Shown one piece after another: positions 1-4,830 of a DNA stretch of 5,069 bases (position 1 is the first letter of the stretch; every line of letters starts with the position of its first letter). This stretch comes from Candidatus Firestonebacteria bacterium RIFOXYA2_FULL_40_8 (GTDB lineage: Bacteria > Oederibacteriota > D2-FULL-39-29), in the NCBI GenBank assembly GCA_001778355.1, contig MFGS01000168.1, positions 245-5,313 of the forward strand. The letters are read 5' to 3'. The notes under the pieces were generated by a model, which searched no databases, was not told where the DNA came from, and was given only the letters and a program-made list of their open reading frames with translations. The position numbers and the translations under genes were made by a program.

Positions 1-11
1 AAAAATCAACT

Positions 12-1097
12 ATGGATCTCCTTCTCTGGAAGACAATTACTATCTTAAGCTTTTTGGCTTTTCTGGTGACCATTATCTATGTTTTGTTCCGACGTTCCAG
101 CCGCCGAGATGTTTCCGGTGACTCTATTCTCATGCTCCAAACCCAGATCCAAGACCTAAGCCGAACCATTGATCAAAAAATCAGTGAAACTAGTCGGATA
201 ATGACCGACACTCAAGTCAACCTGGATAGAACAATTCGGGACCAATACAGTCATAGCTCACGAATCATCACTGATGTCACGGAAAAACTGACTAAGCTGG
301 ATGAGACCAACCGACAAGTAATCGGTTTTGCCGACCAACTACAAACTTTGGAAGATACGCTTAAAAATCCTAAACATCGCGGCATTCTTGGGGAATATTA
401 CTTGGAAACCGTGCTCAAAAATGTCCTCCCCCCGAGCTCTTATCAAATGCAGTATCGTTTTTCTGATGGTATGATTGTTGACGCTGTAGTTTTTGTCAAA
501 GAAAAAATCATCCCCATTGACTCCAAATTCAGTCTGGAAAATTACAACCGTATTTTAGAAGAAAAAAACCCGGCCGAGAGAGAAAACCTGGAAAAAGAAT
601 TTAAGGTAGATTTAAAAAAACGAATTGAAGAAACTAGTAAATATATCCGTCCCCAAGAAAATACTATGGACTTTGCCTTCATGTTCTTGCCAGCTGAAGG
701 TGTCTACTATGATCTCCTGATTAACAAAGTCGGGGCAGTAAAAGTCAATACTCATGACTTAATTGAATACGCCTTCCGAGAAAAACATGTCATCATTGTT
801 TCCCCCACCAGCTTCTTTGCCTATCTCCAAACGGTGTTGCAAGGACTACGGGCCTTGCAAATAGAGGAAAGTGCTAAGGAAATCCGCGAACAAGTAGAAA
901 AACTCGGCCGCCATTTATTGACTTACGAAGAGTATCTCCGCAAATTGGGGACAAACCTAAGCACTTCAGTCAACTTTTACAACCGAGCTTACAAAGAATT
1001 TGGCAAAATAGACAAAGATGTACTAAAGATAACCGGCGAAGCCGGTTCGGTGGAAGTCCTCCAAATAGAAAACCCAACCCTAGACCAAGACTCTTGA
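12..1097 (+). CDS. rmuC: DNA recombination protein RmuC
   Basis: RmuC-family protein of 361 residues, thought to act as a membrane-tethered nuclease-like protein that limits DNA rearrangement; its biochemistry is poorly defined. Residues 5-26 form one hydrophobic membrane segment, followed by basic residues (RRSSRR), so the bulk should be cytoplasmic. Residues about 40-115 look like a coiled coil. The conserved core follows: RGILGEYYLETVL (123-135), VDAVVF...IIPIDSKFSLENY (156-178, with D157, D170 and K172 resembling the acidic and lysine positions of a PD-(D/E)XK nuclease fold), FAFMFLPAEGVYYDLL (221-236) and HVIIVSPTSFFAYL (259-272). The length is on the short side for the family, mainly from a shorter N-terminal coiled coil. 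The ATG at 12 is chosen because the membrane segment begins directly after it; only 11 bases precede it and no Shine-Dalgarno is visible. No terminator follows: the stop codon lies within the rpsT -35 box. Confidence 0.93.
   Translation: MDLLLWKTITILSFLAFLVTIIYVLFRRSSRRDVSGDSILMLQTQIQDLSRTIDQKISETSRIMTDTQVNLDRTIRDQYSHSSRIITDVTEKLTKLDETNRQVIGFADQLQTLEDTLKNPKHRGILGEYYLETVLKNVLPPSSYQMQYRFSDGMIVDAVVFVKEKIIPIDSKFSLENYNRILEEKNPAERENLEKEFKVDLKKRIEETSKYIRPQENTMDFAFMFLPAEGVYYDLLINKVGAVKVNTHDLIEYAFREKHVIIVSPTSFFAYLQTVLQGLRALQIEESAKEIREQVEKLGRHLLTYEEYLRKLGTNLSTSVNFYNRAYKEFGKIDKDVLKITGEAGSVEVLQIENPTLDQDS
1031..1047. repeat. Perfect 7-bp inverted repeat inside the rmuC 3' end
   Basis: AACCGGC and GCCGGTT are perfect complements separated by GAA. 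RNA from either strand could form a short GC-rich hairpin. No T-tract follows, so it is not an intrinsic terminator. It encodes residues near ITGEAGS in the poorly conserved RmuC tail. It might stabilise the 3' end of rmuC mRNA, but chance is equally possible. Confidence 0.4.
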
Positions 1098-1122
1098 CTT
1101 TTTCCAGTGACCTAGATATAAT
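1094..1122 (+). promoter_or_regulatory. Sigma-70 type promoter for rpsT
   Basis: TTGACT (1094-1099) and TATAAT (1117-1122) are separated by exactly 17 bases, which is one mismatch from the housekeeping consensus. The -35 box overlaps the rmuC stop codon (TGA at 1095-1097). Transcription would be expected to begin near 1129, leaving a leader of only about 14 bases before the rpsT ATG. This is the strongest promoter match in the window, fitting a highly expressed ribosomal protein gene. Confidence 0.85.
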
Positions 1123-1142
1123 GTACCTACTTTAATAAACCT

Positions 1143-1409
1143 ATGCCCAACAAAGAAAACGCTAAAAAGGCTCTGCGCCAAGCTAAAAAACACGCTTTAG
1201 CCAATCAAGAAATCACCGCTGCTTACCGTAATACTGTAAAAAAGGTAAAAAAAGCAATTAGCACCAGCGCAGCTGATTTAGGAGAACAGCTCCGAGCGGC
1301 TCAAAAACGTTTGGATAAGGCGGCGAAAACCGGTGTCATTAAGAAGAACACGGCTCGACGTAAGATTTCCCGCTTGATGAAAAAGGCCAACAAACTTGCG
1401 AAAAAATAA
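1143..1409 (+). CDS. rpsT: 30S ribosomal protein S20
   Basis: Ribosomal protein S20, a small, very basic helical protein that binds 16S rRNA in the body of the 30S subunit. The 88-residue length is typical. The N-terminus MPNKENAKKALRQ, the central helix and the C-terminal part AAKTGVIKKNTARRKISRLMKKANKLAKK match the family from end to end. The ATG is fixed by this standard N-terminus. It has its own near-consensus promoter starting in the rmuC stop codon, and a hairpin follows 14 bases after its stop, so it is probably transcribed mainly as a single gene. No Shine-Dalgarno lies in the short leader; the bases before the ATG are AAACCT, much like those before rmuC and the next gene. Confidence 0.98.
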   Translation: MPNKENAKKALRQAKKHALANQEITAAYRNTVKKVKKAISTSAADLGEQLRAAQKRLDKAAKTGVIKKNTARRKISRLMKKANKLAKK

Positions 1410-1422
1410 AGAAGATGTAAAA

Positions 1423-1452
1423 TAGACCCAGTTAATCACTGGGTTTTATAAT
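1423..1452 (+). promoter_or_regulatory. Probable promoter of the GGDEF gene, overlapping the rpsT terminator
   Basis: TATAAT at 1447-1452 is a perfect -10 box. TAGACC at 1423-1428 matches four of six -35 positions with an 18-base spacer. The predicted start is near 1459, only about 3 bases before the ATG at 1462, so the mRNA would be almost leaderless. The -35 box and spacer lie within the rpsT terminator hairpin. The AT-rich tail of a terminator can imitate a -10 box, so confidence is moderate. Confidence 0.5.
1424..1447 (+). terminator. Likely intrinsic terminator of rpsT
   Basis: ACCCAG (1426-1431) pairs perfectly with CTGGGT (1439-1444) around a 7-base loop. The stem can extend by G1425-T1445 and A1424-T1446. 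A TTTT run (1444-1447) and an AT-rich stretch follow. The stem is short, so termination may be partial. Its T-rich end merges into the TATAAT box proposed for the next gene. Confidence 0.6.
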
Positions 1453-1461
1453 ATTCAAACT

Positions 1462-2487
1462 ATGCAAAATGAAGGACGACGCGGAGACATACCGGTTATT
1501 TTTGAGGGGGAGGATATGACACTGGCCGAATTTATGCGTCAAGCCGAGAGCCGGCTACAAGACAAGGGGCTGACTACAGAGCAAAGCGCAGAATTGAAAG
1601 AACACTACAAAAATACACTACGGCGCTTTTATAAACGCAAACGTCACCAGGGAGAAGAGATCGGCCCGGAGATAATAACTGCCGCCTGTAACAATGCCCT
1701 CGGCCATTTGGAAGAACTGGCCCGCCAATTGATAGTTGACAAGGAAGAAAAAGCAGAAAGGCTCAACCCCACCTTGCTTTCTAAAGCGGGCATGCGCCGT
1801 GAATTTGAATCCGCTCGTACTAAACAAAAAAGTGACCAGATAACGGTCCTAGTTCTGATTAGTATGGACTTGGATGACTTCAAACAAGTTAATGACAACT
1901 TCAACCATGAAGAGGGCGACCGAATTCTCCGAGAAATGGGAAACGCTCTCGCGGCAGCAGTCAGACCAGATGACCTGGTGGCCCATTATAGTGGCGACGA
2001 ATTTGGCTGTCTCTTGCCGGTGGCTGGTGATAAAATTGAACCGGAAAAACTCCAAGAAAAAATTGAAGAGGTCATCAGTCGTATAGTGGAAAAAACCCAG
2101 GGGGGAATACAAAGACCCGATGGCCAAAAACAAGAATTTAGCGTTGGCTATCGTCTGGTTACTTCCCAAGAAAGCGGCTCTTTTGAGGATTACCAAAAAG
2201 ATGCGGATGCCGCGGCTAATTTTTCCAAAATCATCCGAGTGTTGGAAGAAAATCGTGGTACCCAGGTGGCCTCTGCGGATCGAGTAATCGATCATGGCCT
2301 CTTAGAAAAATACGCTGCTCAATATCAAACCGAAGAATTAAAGGTTGCCCAGGCTCTCCGCTCTTTCAAAAGAGCAGCAGATGGATTAGCCGAAGCCCTG
2401 CCCGGGATTTCCCCGGAAGATTTAAGAAAAAAAGTGGGCGACTTTTTTGCCTCTTTAGTAGCCGAGGGACGACAAAAGAAAACCTAA
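1462..2487 (+). CDS. Soluble GGDEF-domain protein, probable diguanylate cyclase
   Basis: GGDEF proteins condense two GTP molecules into the second messenger cyclic di-GMP. This one has 341 residues and no membrane segment or signal peptide, so it should be cytoplasmic. Residues 1-100 are largely helical and charged, with no sensor domain I recognise. The GGDEF domain spans about 101-265. It has the metal and nucleotide motif DLDDFKQVNDNF (136-147), H149 and GD (152-153), an apparent inhibitory RxxD site RPDD (168-171) exactly five residues ahead of the signature, the signature SGDEF (177-181, first Gly replaced by Ser), and FSVGYRLV near 226-233. The usual ADxALYxAKxxGRN ending is degenerate (DADAAANFSKIIRVLEENRG). 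A helical tail of about 70 residues follows. Activity is likely but unproven because of the Ser substitution and the altered end. The start could instead be Met19 (1516), which has a purine-rich stretch before it. The stop overlaps that of convergent holA by 4 bases. Confidence 0.85.
   Translation: MQNEGRRGDIPVIFEGEDMTLAEFMRQAESRLQDKGLTTEQSAELKEHYKNTLRRFYKRKRHQGEEIGPEIITAACNNALGHLEELARQLIVDKEEKAERLNPTLLSKAGMRREFESARTKQKSDQITVLVLISMDLDDFKQVNDNFNHEEGDRILREMGNALAAAVRPDDLVAHYSGDEFGCLLPVAGDKIEPEKLQEKIEEVISRIVEKTQGGIQRPDGQKQEFSVGYRLVTSQESGSFEDYQKDADAAANFSKIIRVLEENRGTQVASADRVIDHGLLEKYAAQYQTEELKVAQALRSFKRAADGLAEALPGISPEDLRKKVGDFFASLVAEGRQKKT
1504..1518 (+). promoter_or_regulatory. Shine-Dalgarno-like stretch before an alternative start (Met19)
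   Basis: GAGGGGGAGG (1504-1513) lies directly upstream of an in-frame ATG at 1516-1518. The GAGG at 1504-1507 sits 8 bases from this ATG, which is suitable spacing. The first ATG (1462) has no such site. The same bases also simply encode FEGED, so the match may be incidental, but it leaves the start of the GGDEF protein undecided. Confidence 0.35.
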
Positions 2488-3452
2488 ATTTTCAAAGCGC
2501 CCACAAACAAATCCAAACCCAGAGACTGGTTTAACTGACCAGTCTTTATTTTTATGTCTTCGGCTAATAGTTTCTGGTACAAATCCCGTAGTTTAACCAA
2601 GGGATATTTTTTTACAAAAGGCAGGGATTTTTTCACCACAAAAGGATGAAGGGAAAGCCGGGTGGCCAAAGTAGTACTGGAAATACTATCCTCTCGGTCA
2701 AACAAATCCCGCATTTCAAACAAAATCCGTACCTGACGCAAGAGCATAACATAGACAAAAGCCGCGTCTTCGCCTTGCCGGTACTGTTCTTGAATCATTT
2801 TAAAGGCGGTCTTTTTTTGACCAGAAATAATCGCATCCACCAAATTAAAAATACTATCGTCTATTTTCTCTTCAATAAATAATTGAACGTCGGCTAATTC
2901 AATTTCCCGGCCCCGACAATAGGCCAATAACTGCCCCACCAAAGAATCAATCAACCAACCATCACCACCAGTATTATCAACTAAGTAAGAAATGGCTGGA
3001 TTAGAAATTTTTCCACCCTTTTCCTGCAATTCAGCGGCCACCCAAGAACGCAAACGGGCGCCTGTTAACAAAGGGAATTCTTGAATAAATTTCTCTTTTT
3101 GTAAATGTTGAAAAATCTCCTTAGCACTCTTTAATTTGAAGTCACTAGTCCCTTCCCAAAAAATCACAATATTATTTTCTGGAATGCTTTTATTCTTTAG
3201 TCTGGCCAGAATCTCCTGACGAGAATCTTCCGCTTTGGCCGTTAATAAATTTCTCAAAATCACCAACCTCTTTTCGGCCAAAAAAGGCGTAGACAAAATC
3301 TGTTCCAAAATGTTCCCCACCGAAGCGGTCTGACAATCTAAATCCACCACGTTATAACCCTGAGGATCGCGCTCTCTTTTAAATTTTTCCACCAGTTTCC
3401 GTAACTGTTGACGACTGCGGAAGGTGTCCTGGCCAAACAAAAAAATCAGCAT
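2484..3452 (-). CDS. holA: DNA polymerase III subunit delta
   Basis: The delta subunit belongs to the clamp loader and opens the sliding clamp so that it can be placed on DNA during replication. The 322-residue length is normal. Domain I begins with MLIFLFGQDTFRSRQQLRKL (1-20) and contains LSTPFLAEKRLVILRNLL (53-70), the region typical of clamp-contacting delta sequences. As expected for delta, I see no Walker A motif. Domain II includes VDNTGGDGWLIDSLVGQLLAY (158-178). The C-terminal collar domain covers about 198-322: SIFNLVDAIISG (200-211), MLLRQVRILFEM (236-247) and the conserved end AEDIKIKTGQLNQSLGLDLF. The ATG at 3452 is the only reasonable start, because an in-frame TGA lies 21 bases upstream with no other start codon between. 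It has no Shine-Dalgarno. It follows the regulator gene by 38 bases on the same strand with no terminator between, so read-through is possible. Its last codons also encode, antisense, the terminator of the neighbouring gene. Confidence 0.92.
   Translation of the reverse strand: MLIFLFGQDTFRSRQQLRKLVEKFKRERDPQGYNVVDLDCQTASVGNILEQILSTPFLAEKRLVILRNLLTAKAEDSRQEILARLKNKSIPENNIVIFWEGTSDFKLKSAKEIFQHLQKEKFIQEFPLLTGARLRSWVAAELQEKGGKISNPAISYLVDNTGGDGWLIDSLVGQLLAYCRGREIELADVQLFIEEKIDDSIFNLVDAIISGQKKTAFKMIQEQYRQGEDAAFVYVMLLRQVRILFEMRDLFDREDSISSTTLATRLSLHPFVVKKSLPFVKKYPLVKLRDLYQKLLAEDIKIKTGQLNQSLGLDLFVGALKI
2523..2553 (+). terminator. Intrinsic terminator of the GGDEF transcript, inside holA
   Basis: AGACTGGT (2523-2530) and ACCAGTCT (2538-2545) form a perfect 8-bp stem with a 7-base loop, followed on the + strand by the T-rich tract TTTATTTTT (2545-2553). 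It begins 36 bases after the GGDEF stop codon (2485-2487). It lies within the convergent holA coding sequence, opposite residues 303-310 (KTGQLNQS). On the - strand the stem is not followed by a T-tract, so it should act on + strand transcripts only. Confidence 0.8.
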
Positions 3453-3460
3453 ACAGCCAA

Positions 3461-3489
3461 ATTGTAATATGAATCAGGATAAACTGCAA
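3461..3489 (-). promoter_or_regulatory. Possible holA promoter
   Basis: Read on the - strand, TTGCAG (3489-3484) and TACAAT (3466-3461) are 17 bases apart. The -10 box has five of six consensus bases; the -35 box matches only TTG. The predicted start is about 3454, one or two bases before the holA ATG, giving an almost leaderless mRNA. It fills nearly the whole 38-base gap after the regulator gene. Confidence 0.45.
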
Positions 3490-3490
3490 A

Positions 3491-4642
3491 CTAGGGCTTT
3501 TCTCGGGTCCACAATTCATCAAAATACGTCTGTAAAGCCGAGGCCACCTCTGGCTGACTAAACCGGATTACTATTGGTGGATCAGAATAGAGAATAAAAA
3601 AAGTCTTATGCTGATAAAGATTAATCTGCATGGGAATTGGTGGGGCAGAAGAAAAAATCCGCAATTGGCTGATCTTTCCTTCCGGATCACCGCATTCCGC
3701 AAAACGACGAGAGATTCGGTCATAGGATTGCCGATACACCAACATCTTGGTAATGACCCCTTTTTCTACTCTTTTGCGGTGAAAATCATCATACATCTCC
3801 TGGACCCCAGAAGGATGCTCTCCAGCCGAGGCACCAAAGACACAATACTCTTCACCAGCGGCCAAACTCTCCAACATCTGATCAATCATCTTTTTTAAAG
3901 CTCCTAGGCCCGTCTCCACAACCACACTTTGTTCCCAAAAAACTTGAAAAAATTTACGAAACGCACCTGTCGCTTCCTGGCTGCGCAAACCAAAAGTCAG
4001 AGCCGGATTGCCCGGCACTCCAATCTCCAAATAATCACTAATAAAAGCAAACCAAACTGGAAAATCAATATCAAAAGGTAAATACTTGGCTTGACTAAGA
4101 GGTAAACGGTTACGCCATTCAATATCCGCTGGATCTACCCCTTGTTCATACATAATTTTCAATCCAATACCCCGAGATTCTCGTTGCTGGTGAAAACGTC
4201 GCCAATACTTTTCCATTTCTGGAGTAGAGGAGGCCTTGGAACCGATTACATATAAAGTTTCCCCTGGGTCAGAGCGGAGAGCGACACTCCGGCTCATCTT
4301 TATCCCCTCGTCACCCTCAAAAACCATTACTTCTCTTTTCCCGGCCACAGATATTTTTTTCAATTCTTCTACTGCCTGCTGAGCTTTATCAACCTGGGCT
4401 CTCGCCATTTCCAAAATCATCTCTGGTTTGTTAGCCAAAAACGTAGCTACGTTACCCGCCATCACTTTAGCGACCAGGCCCTTGGCCGCCAAACTCTCTA
4501 ATGACTGGTATACCAAATTACGATGCAAGCCACTTTGGGTGATAATCTCTCCAGCTCTTACCTGACCAAGACTATGTAAGGTGGTATAAACTATAATTTC
4601 ATTTTTATGGAATCCAAGAGATGTTAATAACTCATTAAGCAT
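3491..4642 (-). CDS. TrmB-family transcriptional regulator with duplicated sensor region
   Basis: A 383-residue DNA-binding regulator of the TrmB family. Residues 1-60 form a winged helix-turn-helix of TrmB type (LTSLGFHKNEIIVYTTLHSL, then AGEIITQSGLHRNLVYQSLESLAAKGLVAKV). Residues about 75-98 are a helical linker suited to dimerisation. The rest holds two similar units. The first contains GETLYVIGSKASST (127-140), a helix with WRRFHQQRESRGI, and FRKFFQVFWEQS (228-239). The second contains GEEYCVFGASAGE (263-275), DDFHRKRVEKGVI, and LQTYFDELWTRE (370-381). Single-sensor relatives are usually about 250-270 residues, so this looks like an internal duplication. The ligand is unknown; other TrmB proteins bind sugars, but nothing here names one. 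The start is fixed by an in-frame TAA 12 bases upstream. No Shine-Dalgarno is present. A 19-bp palindrome just upstream suggests autoregulation. Confidence 0.82.
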   Translation of the reverse strand: MLNELLTSLGFHKNEIIVYTTLHSLGQVRAGEIITQSGLHRNLVYQSLESLAAKGLVAKVMAGNVATFLANKPEMILEMARAQVDKAQQAVEELKKISVAGKREVMVFEGDEGIKMSRSVALRSDPGETLYVIGSKASSTPEMEKYWRRFHQQRESRGIGLKIMYEQGVDPADIEWRNRLPLSQAKYLPFDIDFPVWFAFISDYLEIGVPGNPALTFGLRSQEATGAFRKFFQVFWEQSVVVETGLGALKKMIDQMLESLAAGEEYCVFGASAGEHPSGVQEMYDDFHRKRVEKGVITKMLVYRQSYDRISRRFAECGDPEGKISQLRIFSSAPPIPMQINLYQHKTFFILYSDPPIVIRFSQPEVASALQTYFDELWTREKP

Positions 4643-4644
4643 AA

Positions 4645-4663
4645 TGTCATATTAATTATGACA
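4645..4663. promoter_or_regulatory. 19-bp inverted repeat, candidate operator of the TrmB-like regulator
   Basis: TGTCATA (4645-4651) and TATGACA (4657-4663) are perfect inverted arms around TTAAT. The element lies between the regulator's -10 box and its ATG (4642) and covers the predicted transcription start near 4662. A bound dimer there would block transcription, so negative autoregulation is the simplest reading. The binding protein is inferred from position only. Confidence 0.6.
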
Positions 4664-4668
4664 AATAA

Positions 4669-4697
4669 ATTATACTAAAATTAAACAAAAAAAGCAA
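4669..4697 (-). promoter_or_regulatory. Probable promoter of the TrmB-like regulator
   Basis: On the - strand, a perfect TATAAT (4674-4669) lies 17 bases from TTGCTT (4697-4692), a weak -35 box matching TTG. Transcription would begin near 4662, inside the 19-bp palindrome, with a leader of about 20 bases and no ribosome binding site. The surrounding region is very AT-rich, so other -10-like sequences could occur by chance. Confidence 0.55.
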
Positions 4698-4759
4698 ATA
4701 ACAGAGCCGCCTGTCATGGCCTAATACTGATTTATTATTGATATTTTAGCCAAAAAATA

Positions 4760-4788
4760 TTGACTTAACACAATCTATATGATAATTT
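4760..4788 (+). promoter_or_regulatory. Probable promoter of the secreted-protein gene
   Basis: TTGACT (4760-4765) is a near-perfect -35 box. With a 17-base spacer the -10 is TAATTT (4783-4788), preceded by TGA, which gives an extended -10 element. An alternative is GATAAT (4781-4786) with a 15-base spacer. The start would be near 4795, giving a leader of about 36 bases that contains a good ribosome binding site. Confidence 0.55.
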
Positions 4789-4793
4789 AGACA

Positions 4794-4803
4794 GTCAATT
4801 GAC
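4794..4803. repeat. 10-bp perfect palindrome at the predicted transcription start
   Basis: GTCAATTGAC is self-complementary and lies over the expected start of transcription of the secreted-protein gene. It shares the GTCA/TGAC arms of the 19-bp palindrome upstream of the regulator, but with 2 rather than 9 bases between them. It could be a second operator, but a 10-bp palindrome in AT-rich DNA can also be chance. Confidence 0.35.
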
Positions 4804-4819
4804 AATGCACCTTAACAAC

Positions 4820-4824
4820 GGAGG
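4820..4824 (+). promoter_or_regulatory. Strong Shine-Dalgarno sequence (GGAGG)
   Basis: GGAGG ends 6 bases before the ATG at 4831, at ideal spacing. It decides the start of the last gene and is notable because none of the other five genes has such a site before its assigned start. Confidence 0.85.
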
Positions 4825-4830
4825 AAAAAC

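Noticed and set aside
1031..1047. The rmuC 3' hairpin as a terminator
   Set aside because: The stem is strong but has no T-tract, and it is 48 bases before the stop codon. Termination there would remove the end of the message.
1849..2295. A 148-codon open frame on the - strand, opposite the GGDEF gene
   Set aside because: It lies wholly opposite a well-supported GGDEF domain, its translation shows no recognisable motif, and it has no ribosome binding site or promoter that I can see. It is a shadow frame.
2360..2375. Hairpin GCTCTT-TCAA-AAGAGC within the GGDEF gene, considered as a terminator for convergent holA
   Set aside because: A perfect 6-bp stem but no T-tract on either strand, and it lies more than 100 bases past the holA stop.
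2402..2416. Hairpin CCGGG-ATTTC-CCCGG within the GGDEF gene
   Set aside because: No T-tract follows on either strand. The sequence is explained by coding (PGISPED).
2427..2450. A T7 run on the - strand past the holA stop, considered as a holA terminator
   Set aside because: The only stem before it is a 3-bp GGC/GCC pairing, too weak for an intrinsic terminator. I therefore list no terminator for holA.
3608..3898. A 96-codon open frame on the + strand within the regulator gene
   Set aside because: It lies antisense to the conserved sensor unit of the TrmB-like protein and shows no features of its own.
3450..4642. Reading the regulator and holA as a functional operon
   Set aside because: They are on the same strand with a 38-base gap and no terminator, so co-transcription is possible. 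However, holA has its own plausible promoter and no functional link to a TrmB regulator, so the context does not justify a shared role.
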